64,000 nt of DNA from Asparagopsis taxiformis (GCA_030407315.1 JALQPE010002020.1:1-64000), one strand, 5' to 3'; positions 32,722 through 44,118 are shown, counted from the stretch's first letter. Translations and numbers: made by a program. Notes: a model not told the origin generated them from the sequence alone.

Positions 32722-33136
32722 GTATCGCTATCCCGGAAGCGGTGCTGTAGCCTCTCTGGTTTGTACAACTGCCCTACCCCTACTACGACGATTCGCCGCG
32801 CGGAACGACGCGATCGAAGACGCAGCGCGTGCGCGTGCTAGTTCGCAACCCTAACGCGGGTTCGGCGGTGCCGAAAATATTGGGTTCGCGGACGATCGAG
32901 ACCCGTCTTTGCGCGTTCCGAGCGAGGAAGAAGCCCTCCTGCGAGCGAACTCGTCCCCCTCACCCTTACTACGCGCGCCCGATACGCAGACAATTTTCGG
33001 GAAGCGCTTCCCTTTCTACTTGCCAATTTTTCGACGCGCCGACGCGAGATTTTGACGCGCGCCGAATTCTCCTTTCTCCTTCCCCATCATCCCTTTTTCC
33101 CTTTTCCCTAGGCGACGATCGAACGCAACCGCGCCG
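32722..33136. other. Leader of gypsy element
   Basis: A noncoding GC-rich stretch before gag with a pyrimidine-rich run just upstream of the ATG. It should contain LTR or leader sequence, but neither a TG...CA boundary nor a primer-binding site could be assigned. Confidence 0.4.
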
Positions 33137-35107
33137 ATGGATCCATCCGCGCCCGAGCGATCGAACGCGCCGACCGAACCGCCGCCAGTCGCGTCGCAAA
33201 CGCACGCAGTCGACGCGCTGGTCGCTTCACATATCCCTGACCCTACCGCTTCTCCGTGGCCGCCGTTACCGACGCAAGCGCTCGCGAGCATCGACGACGA
33301 CGCGCAAACGTCCGACGATGGCGCCGCAACGAAGCGCGAAGCCGAGTTCCGCGTTTCCGATGTGCACGCTACGCCGTCCGCAACGCTTCCGAGCTTGGTT
33401 CGACAAGTAGTGGACGACCCTACGTTCCAATGCATGCTCCAGGCTGAAGTACGAGCCGCGGTGGACCGCGCTATCAAAGGCCAATCACGTGGACTAACGG
33501 CTCAGATGAGGGCGCAAGTCCACAACCTAATCGTCACTACGATGGACTCCCGCGAGGAGCACAACACCGAACGCGCGAACGTCGCTGCGCGCGAAAACCG
33601 AAAGCGAACCGCAGCGCGCGCGACCCCTACGAACTACGCGCGCGACGCGGACCCCGAAGGATGGCTGGAACTGGCGCGCCAGGACCTGTCATTCGACGAC
33701 CACCCGCATTCGGATAGCGACAATGGACCCGCGCATCCCGGACTGGTAGAGATCCAGCCGTTGAACGAGCTGTTCACGCGCGCGCTTTCGTATCGCACGT
33801 ATCGCTTGCGTAATACGGACCGCGCGTTTAACCGAGCAATTGCGAGCGAACTCGCTAACACCGCGAAAATGGTACGCCATTCGATGCAAGGAGAGAATTT
33901 CACGGGCGCTGACGGAATCGCCGTGCTATCGTTCCTGAAGTATTTCAAGAGCGCATGCGACGACACCGGCGTATCCGAAGGCGCAGCGTTGCCGATTCTC
34001 AAGTATTTCCTCGCCGACGAGGCGCGCGACACGTTCCAAACGTACGTGGGACGAACGTTCCGAGGTTCGCGCGCGGGCGTCGACTCGATTACGTGCTACG
34101 CGGAAGCCGTTCAGTGGCTCCTGCTAACCTATGCGCGCGAAGGCGACGTCGCGCAAGCTTATCGTGACGTGGCGCAACAAACGCAAGACCCGAAGGAAAC
34201 CGAAACACAATTCGCTACGAGACTACGACGCCGCGCGCTGCGCTGCGGCGATGCGTTTAGCGAGCGAACGCTTGTTTCTATTTTCGTCGATGGCCTACGA
34301 CCCTATGCGCAACACCTCGTGCGGGACGCGTTGTCTCGCGACCCGCGTCGATACACCTTTCGAGAGCTAGTCTCTATGGCGCAGAGCCACGGGGACACGC
34401 ACCGAGCGATGACGCCGACGACGAGCGCGCGACCGCTATTACGGCGAACTCCTGCGCTCTACGTGGAAGAGGACGAGACACCGACGCTGCAGGCACTGAC
34501 CGTGGGGCATACCCCGCCATCAGGCTTCTCATCGCCAAACGTCTCACCCTCCGCCGCGACGCCGCACGCTCCGCGCGAACGGAAGTTCTCGACCCCGAGC
34601 CCCCTGCGAAGTCCAACCTCGCTTTGCACCCCTTCGTCGAACTATCGCACGCCACGCTCTCGCGACGCCTCGCCCGCCGACCGTTCGCGACGCTTTGCGC
34701 ATAACGACGACCGGGAACGCGAACGCGCGGGACCGTGCACAGCGCACATACCGCGCGCAACTTACCCACCGCCTATCGTGAGACAGACGGCACCGGCCGA
34801 CACGTCTCGCACAGCGGCGTTCCGCTGTCTGATATGCCGGAAGTTTGGGCATCCCATGGTAAGCTGCCCGCTGCTCTCATCCGAGCAGCAGGCCGCGATT
34901 CGCGAGATGCATAGCCACGCGCGCCTAACGCCCGAAGAACTGAACCTGCAGCGAAACGTTCAGGTTTTCGAAGTTTCCGCGGACGATGACGCACGCGAGC
35001 GCGAAAGCGAACGCACGCGCGAAGACGACGCGCACGACGGCGAGCAGCTCACGCCCCACTCGGTTCGCTTCGCAGAAGACCCGGGAAACGCCTACGAGGA
35101 GTCGTAG
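33137..35107 (+). CDS. gag: Ty3/gypsy Gag
   Basis: 656 aa, intact. The N-terminal 150 residues are low complexity. The central part (about 200-420) looks like a retrotransposon capsid region (FLKYFKSACDD, AYRDVAQQTQDPKETETQF, RLRRRALRCGDAFSERTLVS). It ends with one zinc knuckle, CLICRKFGHPMVSC (C-x2-C-x4-H-x4-C), and an acidic tail. The knuckle should bind the element's RNA. It stops 44 bases before the pol ATG, in a different frame, so pol would need reinitiation or a recoding event. Confidence 0.85.
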   Translation: MDPSAPERSNAPTEPPPVASQTHAVDALVASHIPDPTASPWPPLPTQALASIDDDAQTSDDGAATKREAEFRVSDVHATPSATLPSLVRQVVDDPTFQCMLQAEVRAAVDRAIKGQSRGLTAQMRAQVHNLIVTTMDSREEHNTERANVAARENRKRTAARATPTNYARDADPEGWLELARQDLSFDDHPHSDSDNGPAHPGLVEIQPLNELFTRALSYRTYRLRNTDRAFNRAIASELANTAKMVRHSMQGENFTGADGIAVLSFLKYFKSACDDTGVSEGAALPILKYFLADEARDTFQTYVGRTFRGSRAGVDSITCYAEAVQWLLLTYAREGDVAQAYRDVAQQTQDPKETETQFATRLRRRALRCGDAFSERTLVSIFVDGLRPYAQHLVRDALSRDPRRYTFRELVSMAQSHGDTHRAMTPTTSARPLLRRTPALYVEEDETPTLQALTVGHTPPSGFSSPNVSPSAATPHAPRERKFSTPSPLRSPTSLCTPSSNYRTPRSRDASPADRSRRFAHNDDRERERAGPCTAHIPRATYPPPIVRQTAPADTSRTAAFRCLICRKFGHPMVSCPLLSSEQQAAIREMHSHARLTPEELNLQRNVQVFEVSADDDARERESERTREDDAHDGEQLTPHSVRFAEDPGNAYEES

Positions 35108-35151
35108 CGGGTGGGCCGACTCCTCTCCTTCCAACGGATACGCGACGCGCG

Positions 35152-38100
35152 ATGACGCAACCGCCGCGCGAAAGACCGCCTCCGTTACCACCCGAAACAG
35201 TGGTCCTGTTTCAGACCCCTACCGCGAACTACAAACTCGAGATACGCGTCGGATATAATCTACGCACGGCCACCGCGGTGACCGCTGTGCTTGATACCGG
35301 CGCGGGCCCGAGCCTCATTCGCGAGAACGTATTAAGCGCTGATTGGAAGCGCCTCGCTACGCCGCCGACGCTGCGCTGCGCGATTATCGACGCGAATGGA
35401 CGACGCCTCGCGCCGAACGCGTCGTTGCGACTTAGCGTTCTTCTAGGTGCCCGCGCGCACCTTCAAACTTTCCTGGTGATGCCGCGCTTATCCGTCCCTT
35501 GCATTCTGGGAGCAGACTTCATCGACCGCGTGGTTCGGATGATCTATACTGGGCCGCAGCGCGCGTTGCGAACCCGCTATGGAGACCACGTTCCGATGCT
35601 CCCACGAACGCCGACGAAACCGCGCCGCGCACCGACCCCCAAGACTACCCGACCAACAGATTTCGCGCCAATCCGCGTTGCGCGTCGCACGTCGATTCCG
35701 CCGTATGCGACGCGAGCTATCGAAGTCACCACGGGCGCTGACGGGCGCTGCATCACGATACCCGCGACCGACCTCTACGGGCAGAAGCTGCTTCGTCTAG
35801 CCAACGGTGAAACGCTGGTTAAAAGGAACGTGCCCTTCAGTGTGCATGTGCACAACGCCGGCACCCGCCTACAGGTATTGCCCAAAGGCATGAAGCTGGG
35901 CGCCGCGGTGCCCAACCCCGTAGGTTGCCTACAAGTTGCACAAGAGGCACCGACCCCGCAAGACCGACCGCCCGACGATGCGACGCCACGCGACGCGACG
36001 AACCCGCCGGACCCGCGCGAAGCCGACGGAATTGCGAACGCGACGCCGCACTGGGAAGATCTCTTACGCACGACGCTACGCGATGAGCGAGTAGACGATG
36101 ACCTACACGCGCGAATTATCGAGATGCTGCGAAAGCACGAGCGCATGTGGAATGGCACGCTCGGAGCCATCCACGCGACAGAACACCGCATCGAACTGGT
36201 TCCGGGGGCGACCCCCGTCAACCAACCGCCGTACCGCGCCGGACACGCGCCGCGCGAAATTATCTGTACGCAAGTGGATAAGATGCTCCGCGCCGGAGTG
36301 ATCGAACCTGCTACATCGGAATGGGCGAGCCCGGTCGTAGTCGTGCCTAAGAAGGACGGGAGTTCCCGCTTCTGCATCGACTACCGCCGTTTAAACGCCG
36401 CTACCGTAAAGGACGCGTATCCGATTCCGCGCATGGACGATTGCGTCGATTCGCTCGGTAACGCGACGGTTTTCACTACGCTGGACTGCAACTCGGGATA
36501 CTGGCAGATCCCAGTAGCGCACGCCGACCGCGACAAGACTACGTTTACGTCGCATGTTGGTACGTATCGCTTCCGCCGCATGCCCTTCGGACAGTCGAAC
36601 GCGCCCGCGACGTTTCAGCGCGCGCTCGATATCTTGCTCGCGAACGTGAAATGGCAGCACTGCCTAGTCTACCTGGATGACGTAATCATCTTCTCCGCAG
36701 ACGTAAACGCGCACGTGCATCACGTCCACGAGATACTGGGAATCCTCGGACGCGCTGGCGTTTCGCTTAAATTCGCGAAGACTGAGTTCTTCAAGCGCTC
36801 GGTAGACTACCTGGGACATACTATTTCGCCGGGGAAGCTATCCGTACCGACGACGAAATGCGACGCGCTGCGCGATGCGACGTATCCGACGACGAAAACG
36901 CAGCTGCGCAGCTTCCTGGGGACGTGCAATGTATACCGCCGATTCGTCGAGAAATTCGCGTTCATAGCCGCGCCGCTTACGCAGTTGTTGAAGAAGGACC
37001 AAGGAGATAACCTAGCCGCGCCGACGCCGGAGCAAACGCGCGCGTTCGAATCATTGCGACAAGCGATGCTATCTCCGCCTATCCTCCGTCTGCCGCGCGA
37101 AGGGCACCCGTATGTGCTCGACACCGACGCGTCGCAAGGACAAATCGGATGCGCGTTACTACAGTTAGACGCCGACGGAGACATATTGCATCCAGTCGGA
37201 TACTGGTCGCGCACGCTTAACGACGCGGAGCGTAATTACTCGACGACGGAACGCGAATGCCTCGCAGTGGTATGGGCTGTGTTACTACTACGCGCATACC
37301 TAGAAGGACGGAAGTTCACGGTTCGAACGGACCATAATTCGCTGTGCTGGATTCTAAATATGACCTCCGCGGAAGGACGACTCGCGCGCTGGCGATTGCG
37401 ACTCGCCGAGTTCGAGTTCGACGTCGAATATAAAAAGGGTAAACGCCATGTTATCGCCGACGCGCTCTCGCGAATGGCCACGCGAAGCGGCGACGAAACG
37501 GAAATACCAGACGAGATACCCTGCTTCGACGCCGCGAACATCGTCGAACCGCACGCGGACGCCCGAACTAACGCTGCGCTACTATGCGACTACGCCGAAT
37601 ATTATCCTAGCCTGGATTGTCTACTGACATCTCGAGCATGTATCGAACCACCCGTATCTGCTGACGAGTGGATACGCGAGCAGGCTACGGACGAGTTCTG
37701 CCAGAACGCAAAACGCGACGTCGAGACCGCGCCGCAATCGCGTTTTCACCTGTCCCCCGATGGGATTCTCATGAGGACCGCTCCGCTCGATGATGCTACG
37801 CAGATAGTCGTGCCCGAAACCATAAAAGGGCGCATTTTGCGAGCTAACCACTACGCGGTAACCGCAGGACACCCGGGCGCGCGACGCATGTATGACGCAA
37901 TCCGACGCGCGTACTACTGGCCGATGATGAGCGTAGACGTCTATACTACGGTGAGACAGTGCGACGCGTGCGCACGCAACCGCGTTACGCAATATCGCCA
38001 TACGAACGCCCTGAAGCTATTCCCCGCGACGCGCCCGCTCGAGGACGTCGCCATAGACATACTGGGTCCGTTGCCCGAGACGCCACGCCAACGCCGCTTC

Positions 38101-39033
38101 GTACTCGTAATAGCAGACCGCTATAGCAAGCTCTGCCGGCTTATCGCGCTCGGACGCGTATCCGCACTCGCCGTCGCGAAAGCATTTTGCCGAGACTGGG
38201 TTTTCGTATATGGACCGCCACGCACGCTGCTTTCTGACAACGGACCGCAGTTTCGCTCGAAGTTGTTCCAAGAAACATGTGCGCTGATGGGAACGCGAAA
38301 CATTTTCACGACGACGTACCATCCACAATCGAATGGGCAGGTCGAGCGTATGAACCGCACAGTTGTCGCGATGCTACGCCACTACGTCGATGAAGAGCGA
38401 AAGGATTGGGACGAGCATCTGGATACGCTAGCGTATGCCTACAATTGCGCGATACACCGCTCGACGAATACGTCGCCATTCGAACTGACACTCACGCGCT
38501 ACCCTGTATCGCTGGGCACGGAACAAGTGGACACTATCCGCAGCACGCCGTTCCTTCGCATGGAGTTCCTCGCGCGACTATCGGAAGCGTACGCGCGCGC
38601 GGCGAGTGCGTTGAAGAAGGCACAAGCAAGATACAAGCGCGGCTTCGACCGCAGTGTACGCACGGTGAACAAAGGTGTCAAGGTTGGCGACCAAGTGTAT
38701 CTGGACACGCGCGCGGGAGCGACGACGCAGGCGCAGCGAGATGAGGGTACGCGCGCGTCGAAATTGGACTACCCTGTCTCCGGCCCCTTTCCCGTAATAA
38801 GTTGCCGCGACCATACCTACGAAATCGTGATAGACGGTGTACCCGAACTGGTCAGTTCCGACCGCATCCGCCTCGCCCTCAACCCGCGTCGCACGTACCC
38901 GTCGTGCCTGACAGCTCAGAAGGCAATAACAATACGGAAAACGCGAACGATGCGCCGCGAGCGGGCGAGCACGAACTCGACGACGCGCGCAGGGTTAACC
39001 CGGAAGCCGGGTACGGGACGCGCGAATTTATGA
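35152..39033 (+). CDS. pol: Ty3/gypsy Pol polyprotein
   Basis: 1293 aa. The aspartic protease has VLDTGAG (DTG at residues 48-50). The reverse transcriptase has VVVVPKKDGSSRFCIDYRRL, TLDCNSGYWQIPV, RRMPFGQSNAPATF and YLDD (507-510). The RNase H part has YVLDTDAS and TDHNSLCWIL. The integrase has the H-H-C-C finger (HYAVTAGHPGARR ... CDACARN) and a D,D-35-E triad at residues 969, 1029 and 1065. All key residues are present. The last 50 residues in this frame look random because the chromodomain continues in the next frame, so a one-base shift near 38890-38900 probably truncated the natural protein. Confidence 0.9.
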   Translation: MTQPPRERPPPLPPETVVLFQTPTANYKLEIRVGYNLRTATAVTAVLDTGAGPSLIRENVLSADWKRLATPPTLRCAIIDANGRRLAPNASLRLSVLLGARAHLQTFLVMPRLSVPCILGADFIDRVVRMIYTGPQRALRTRYGDHVPMLPRTPTKPRRAPTPKTTRPTDFAPIRVARRTSIPPYATRAIEVTTGADGRCITIPATDLYGQKLLRLANGETLVKRNVPFSVHVHNAGTRLQVLPKGMKLGAAVPNPVGCLQVAQEAPTPQDRPPDDATPRDATNPPDPREADGIANATPHWEDLLRTTLRDERVDDDLHARIIEMLRKHERMWNGTLGAIHATEHRIELVPGATPVNQPPYRAGHAPREIICTQVDKMLRAGVIEPATSEWASPVVVVPKKDGSSRFCIDYRRLNAATVKDAYPIPRMDDCVDSLGNATVFTTLDCNSGYWQIPVAHADRDKTTFTSHVGTYRFRRMPFGQSNAPATFQRALDILLANVKWQHCLVYLDDVIIFSADVNAHVHHVHEILGILGRAGVSLKFAKTEFFKRSVDYLGHTISPGKLSVPTTKCDALRDATYPTTKTQLRSFLGTCNVYRRFVEKFAFIAAPLTQLLKKDQGDNLAAPTPEQTRAFESLRQAMLSPPILRLPREGHPYVLDTDASQGQIGCALLQLDADGDILHPVGYWSRTLNDAERNYSTTERECLAVVWAVLLLRAYLEGRKFTVRTDHNSLCWILNMTSAEGRLARWRLRLAEFEFDVEYKKGKRHVIADALSRMATRSGDETEIPDEIPCFDAANIVEPHADARTNAALLCDYAEYYPSLDCLLTSRACIEPPVSADEWIREQATDEFCQNAKRDVETAPQSRFHLSPDGILMRTAPLDDATQIVVPETIKGRILRANHYAVTAGHPGARRMYDAIRRAYYWPMMSVDVYTTVRQCDACARNRVTQYRHTNALKLFPATRPLEDVAIDILGPLPETPRQRRFVLVIADRYSKLCRLIALGRVSALAVAKAFCRDWVFVYGPPRTLLSDNGPQFRSKLFQETCALMGTRNIFTTTYHPQSNGQVERMNRTVVAMLRHYVDEERKDWDEHLDTLAYAYNCAIHRSTNTSPFELTLTRYPVSLGTEQVDTIRSTPFLRMEFLARLSEAYARAASALKKAQARYKRGFDRSVRTVNKGVKVGDQVYLDTRAGATTQAQRDEGTRASKLDYPVSGPFPVISCRDHTYEIVIDGVPELVSSDRIRLALNPRRTYPSCLTAQKAITIRKTRTMRRERASTNSTTRAGLTRKPGTGRANL

Positions 39034-39374
39034 TCGACAAGCTGATGGCCGAAGGCATCGACGACGCTGGAGAGGCAGTCTTTCGTGTGCGATGGAAGGG
39101 CTATTCATCGCGCGACGATACTTGGGAGCCCATGCGTTCACTACCCGCGCCAATCGTCGCACGCTTTCGCAAGGAGTTGAAGCGACTAGCGTCTAATGGC
39201 GCCGGGCAGGTCACCGAAGCCAACCCCGAAGTGCCGCGCAACCGCCGGAAGCCCCCAGTGAAAAACCCCACCCCCGAAACGACACGCGTCGCAGCGCCGC
39301 GACGAACGCCGCCCCGCCGAGCGAGCGCGAGGTTAGCGGACAAGAAGACGCAGCGTCACCCGCCACGTAACTAA
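38890..39374 (+). pseudogene. Chromodomain tail of Pol in shifted frame
   Basis: The frame adjacent to pol (open from about 38802) encodes a chromodomain at about 39020-39165: FMIDKLMAEG, VFRVRWKGYSSRDDTWEP and MRSLP, with the aromatic and W-K-G-Y features of the family. It is followed by a basic, proline-rich tail ending at 39374. Chromoviral integrases carry this module at the end of Pol to target heterochromatin. Here it is out of frame, so it is made only if recoding occurs. Confidence 0.75.
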
Positions 39375-41220
39375 CTCCCGAACTGCCGCCGGGCTCGGCG
39401 GACGCGCGAACTAAGGCAGCCATCTACGCCGACCGCCGACTAAGTGGGCCACGCCCCGCGGAAAGCCCTAATGTGTAGATAGCTACACGCACCGACACAT
39501 CACCGATACGCTGCGGTCGACGCCGAGGGCGTCCGCAGTTAACCTTATCGCGCAAGGATGCCGCTGCTACCACCGCCACCGATTGCGCGCGCAAGACGTC
39601 AGGAAGCGCAACCGTTAACGTGGCGCCGCGCAATTGCCCGTCACGCAACGCCAAGCGAACACGCCGCGTTCCGCTGGGGTGTCATGCTAATCATAGCTAG
39701 CCTGAGGCCGTCAAATCGCGGAATGAGCTGGCGCCGTTCGTCGAGCGAAAGTGCGGATAGCGCATACACAACCGCCCAACAGGGGCACACGCGACTCCTA
39801 TGCCACCCGCACCATTTACCCGCCTCTATGGACGCTCCTTCGTGTAAGGCCGCCCGGGCCTAGCGGCCGCGCCGCGCGAAGAAGAAGGAGAACGCACAAG
39901 AGACGTTGATGCACGTCGCGGGAGACACAGCAGTTGGCCCGGCAGCGCCGCTCGTTCGCCATGCGAAAGCCGGTGCTCGTCGACACGAAAGCATCAGCAA
40001 CGGTCACCCTCACTAGAAGGATGGAGAGGGTCTCAAAACCCGCTCAGCCTGCCCACGCGTTCGTTCGGAATTCGCAATGCCACGCGCGCCGTTCTTCGCC
40101 GCGCCACGCAAGAGTTCTACGCTTACGTTGTGTTATTTTCGTGACGATCCGCCGCGCGCCTACCGACCCACCGCACTCGGGCTCTAGAACGCTTCATGAA
40201 ACCTGTACGAGTCTGGTTACCAGCGGGCGTTCTATTGACTCTGGATGGTGGAGCGAGCTGGAATCAGCGATGAGTTTTCGCGCGAAAACGGGGAACGACG
40301 TTGGAATCAAGCGTGGGGCTGGCCCGGCTGGTCAACAGTGTAGCCGTCCCATGGAAATTGCCCCATTGGGAAATTACTAGGAGTAGTGACAGCCGCATTG
40401 CGCCGCCGTCCAGCCTACTCCCGCGCCGTGACGAAACGTCCCCTGCTGTCGCCTTTTGATTGGGCGACGACACACGCCGACTACCGCGAGGCGCGCGAGC
40501 TTGGTGGAAAGACGCAATCCCCTGGAAGGACGCGGGTCTCCACTGGGAATATAGCGGCACCCACGTGCACGCTTACCCCTCTCCAGCGGAAGCGAAATGG
40601 ACGAGAGAGGCTCCTAGAAGATGTAATCCCGCTTACGCCTCCTAATAACACCAGCAGCCCCGTTTTAGACGCGATAGTTGCGTGCGCCACGACCGACCCG
40701 CGTCCATCCGAAGCGAGCAAACGAGCGACCACGTGAGCGAGGAACCAATACGCGACGCAAACGAACACCTGCCATGGCGTCAGACGAATGCGCTGCGAAC
40801 TAACCGCCGACGAAAGACGCTGCATACGACGAACCGACGAAGCGCATACGCCCCGACAAAGTTCCCTCGGACGCGCTGTCCTCTCCCTAACCCTTCTTTC
40901 GCCCCCGTACCCCCATCCGCACTTTGCAGCATACGCGCCACACCTTCGCACGCGCCCGTAGGACGTCGTCGTCCGCGTGTCCCCCGAGCGCCGACGTGAT
41001 CACCCAGCAAACACGGCCTCAAACGTTGGACGCGCACGCCGCGGCGGCCGAAGCCCATTATGACGCGGCAACCGCCCCATATGTTCGACCGTGCGCCGAG
41101 GCAAACGAGAAGCTACAAGGCGTGTACCCAGGAGGAAAGGCGACTTAGAACAGGAAAGGCAAGGATACGTTTATTTGAGGTAGCCTGGAACGTCAGCGAG
41201 GGATGTACGGATGATAACGA
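39375..41220. other. Noncoding spacer between pol and antisense ORF
   Basis: 1.85 kb of CG-rich sequence with several short ORFs on both strands, none convincing. No LTR, tRNA-like or tandem repeat found. Confidence 0.5.
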
Positions 41221-44064
41221 CTACGGATTCGCATGCGCGTCGTCGTCGCGGCGCGTACGACGACTGGAAGTGCTTCCCACCGCATTGCGCGCGCGAGCAC
41301 GGCTTGAGGCTGTGTCTGCTTGGTGACCGCGTCGACGCTCGGGATTCAACACCCGGACGACGCGCCCGCCTTGCACCCCGAGGCGCAAAGGCGGGATACT
41401 AGGAGGCGCCGACGTAGCCCCCGCAGCGCGAGAACGAGTCATTGGACGCGCGCCGCCGCGACCCACTCCAACACCCCGCGCCGTCGATGTCGCTCCGGAC
41501 GCCGTTTCATCCTGCATCGCCTCCTCTTGTAAACCGCTAACCGACTGCGTCTCGCCGTTAGACGCGACCACCCCATCCGACACAGCGGGCGACCGCTGAA
41601 CCGAGTCGATGATATCACTCAGCGTAGCGCCAAGTCGATGCGTGCGCTCGATAGTGTTTTGAATCTGGCGGACCGTCTCCTTCTCGCGCGCTTGATATTC
41701 GCGACGGACAGCCGCGACGCGCCCCTCGTCCCGCTTACGCTCGTCAGCAAGGCTAGCATTGGCAGCTGCAAGCGCACGCTCCGCCGTTTCTTGAGCCGCA
41801 TTCGCAGCTTCGCACTTAGTTTGCAGCGCCGTAATCATCGCCCGATTGCCGTCGACCTCGCCTTGATGCGCCGCCGTGCGTTCTTGAAGAACCCGAACTT
41901 CGTGACGAAGATGATCCAGCCGCGCCGCGTCTTCGCCGGCCTTCCTCACCAACGCCTCGTCATGTACGCGCGCATCTTGAAGAGCCCTTTCGGCTTTACG
42001 CTGCGACGCTAACGCCTCAGCGCGGATCTTGGTTGCCTCTGCGACGCGCGCTAGAGCGTCATCACGAGCCTGAGCTACTACGGTCACTCGCGACAGGGCC
42101 TCGTCGCGGCTCCTTTCGATCGATTCCAGACGCGACGCCACTTCTTCACGAGCCCGTTCGGATGCCGCGGCACGCGACAAGGCATCATCACGCTCTCGTT
42201 CGGCGCCGCACAGCTGTCGTCGTAACGCGCGAACGCCCGTTTCGTCCGTCGATACGCCTGCCTCTGCGACGACTATTGCCGTGCTCGGACCGGCTCCCCC
42301 GGACGCCACAACCTCGCCCGCCGCTGTAGCATCGTCTGAAGCCCGGTTCGCGCCTTTCAGCGCTTGTAACTCGTTATAGACCTTGACGTATTCCGCGCGC
42401 AGCGCCGCGTCGAGCTGAGTGACGTCAATCGGCGCGCGAGGAGCCTCGGAGAATAGTGAATAGCGACCATCGCGGAAGCGTCGTCGCTCGATAGCTAACA
42501 ACGCCGCCATGCCAAGGTACTGTGCGTACTCTCGCGAGTCAGTCGCACGCATGACGTGTAATTCGTTGGAAGATAACGCCGATAACACGGAATCGATAGT
42601 CACGACGTCGCCCGCCTCTAAGTTCGCGAACGCATCGCGCGACGGGTTGCGTGGGGACTTCAGAAGGATGTGTGGAATTTCGGTATGGCGATGTACGCCC
42701 AGCGCGCCATGCGACCAATCGACAGCGCCACGTTCTGCGTTCCAAGGCAGCCATTGACCGCCCTCCCTGAGATCGACGCCCGGCGCTACTTCGAAGACGG
42801 GAGTCTCGTCCCACGCGCAAGAGCGGTGCTCCCGTAGAAGGCTTTCTAGGTGCGCCGTTGAATACGTGCCGCCGCGTACAACCGCCGATGCGCCGATACG
42901 TTCGATGCCCGCGATAAGTTGGTCGCTCAGTCGCAAGATGCGCCGCTCGACGTACGCAACGTGCAACCAAGCGGCAGCGACCATTACGACCCATTCGCTG
43001 AGGGCTATCGCCCAGAAATACGAGCGTGTTTCAACAGAGACGTTCAGACCGAGCAAGACCGACGGCGCGTAGTGGAAAACACAAGGGAGCGGCACTGACA
43101 ACGACTCGGGAGCCTCGGGCCAGTCACGCGCGTCGTAGCGCGAGAAGAACGCGCCGACGCGGTCTTCCGGGAATTCGCGAAACTCGACGTCGCGATATGT
43201 AACAAAGTAGCCGCGCGATTGACGCAAGCGCAATTCACGGCGCGATTCAGACCGCATGGCCGATTCCAGGAACCACGGCACGCTGGTCTCGCCTTCGTTA
43301 TCGACGTCGTTCCACAGCACGCCGCTGTCTAACAGGAAGCCGGCACTGGGCGCTGCCGCCCAAGGGTCAATGTGGACAAACTCGTCGCGGCGCATGGTAC
43401 GAAGTTTGGCCAAGTGGCGCACGAGTCGCTCGTCAGCCGCATCCTCTAAGAAATACGCGTCGCAGGGCAAGTTCGCCGGCACAGCCAGGTCGCAAAGCGC
43501 AGCGTCGCGTCGCGCATCCCACACCGACTGCGCGTTTCGATGGCCAGGCAACACGGCGTACCGGTTAACGTCGGCAATGCGGTCCCAGAGGAAGCGGCGC
43601 GGATAGAACTGAAGGCGACTGAGCTCCGACCAGGTCGGGAGCGTGCGAGGAAGGAAGCGGAACGCCACGGGATCGTCGTACCGCACGCGAGGCGCCGGAG
43701 CGGGAGCGTTCTGCGCGGCCGAAGGAAGTGAGACCGACGCAGGCGGGGGAACAGAACGAAGAAGGATGCCAGTGCCCGAGCGAGTCCCGGTCGCGGAAGT
43801 TGGCGTCACGGTAGCGTCCACGGTCGCGACGACGTCGGATAGCGTAGCGCCGTCACCCCCGCGTGCGCTCGACGATGCCGGCGCACCCGCGTTTGAGGAG
43901 GAGGCCTGCGCCATGGACATGTAATAAGGGCTCTCGGGGCTCGACGGAAAAGGAATCGAAACGCGCGCAGTGGACGGAGAAGCATGGGGCGCAGGCACAG
44001 TTTCGTTGCCAGGAGGTGCGCCGGCTCGGAGCCAGCCGGGAAGCGAATCGTTGTCTTGCGCCAT
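41221..44064 (-). CDS. Antisense coiled-coil ORF of the gypsy element
   Basis: An intact 947-aa ORF on the strand opposite gag-pol. I chose the ATG at 44062-44064; the upstream extension to 44118 begins with TTG. The N-terminus (about 130 aa) is low complexity. A globular middle (FRFLPRTLPTWSELSRLQFYPRRFL ... DEFVHIDPWAAAP) and a hydrophobic stretch SYFWAIALSEWVVMVAAAWL might be one membrane segment. A long coiled coil follows (ERERDDALSRAAASERAREE and later repeats), and a basic tail. Codon use matches the CG-rich gypsy genes, so it belongs to the element. Some plant gypsy elements (Grande, Retand group) carry antisense ORFs between pol and the 3' LTR; function unknown. Confidence 0.7.
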   Translation of the reverse strand: MAQDNDSLPGWLRAGAPPGNETVPAPHASPSTARVSIPFPSSPESPYYMSMAQASSSNAGAPASSSARGGDGATLSDVVATVDATVTPTSATGTRSGTGILLRSVPPPASVSLPSAAQNAPAPAPRVRYDDPVAFRFLPRTLPTWSELSRLQFYPRRFLWDRIADVNRYAVLPGHRNAQSVWDARRDAALCDLAVPANLPCDAYFLEDAADERLVRHLAKLRTMRRDEFVHIDPWAAAPSAGFLLDSGVLWNDVDNEGETSVPWFLESAMRSESRRELRLRQSRGYFVTYRDVEFREFPEDRVGAFFSRYDARDWPEAPESLSVPLPCVFHYAPSVLLGLNVSVETRSYFWAIALSEWVVMVAAAWLHVAYVERRILRLSDQLIAGIERIGASAVVRGGTYSTAHLESLLREHRSCAWDETPVFEVAPGVDLREGGQWLPWNAERGAVDWSHGALGVHRHTEIPHILLKSPRNPSRDAFANLEAGDVVTIDSVLSALSSNELHVMRATDSREYAQYLGMAALLAIERRRFRDGRYSLFSEAPRAPIDVTQLDAALRAEYVKVYNELQALKGANRASDDATAAGEVVASGGAGPSTAIVVAEAGVSTDETGVRALRRQLCGAERERDDALSRAAASERAREEVASRLESIERSRDEALSRVTVVAQARDDALARVAEATKIRAEALASQRKAERALQDARVHDEALVRKAGEDAARLDHLRHEVRVLQERTAAHQGEVDGNRAMITALQTKCEAANAAQETAERALAAANASLADERKRDEGRVAAVRREYQAREKETVRQIQNTIERTHRLGATLSDIIDSVQRSPAVSDGVVASNGETQSVSGLQEEAMQDETASGATSTARGVGVGRGGARPMTRSRAAGATSAPPSIPPLRLGVQGGRVVRVLNPERRRGHQADTASSRARARNAVGSTSSRRTRRDDDAHANP

Positions 44065-44118
44065 CGGTAAACGAGCACGCGCACGACGGAGACGAGGAAG
44101 CGAGCGCGAATGGCACAA

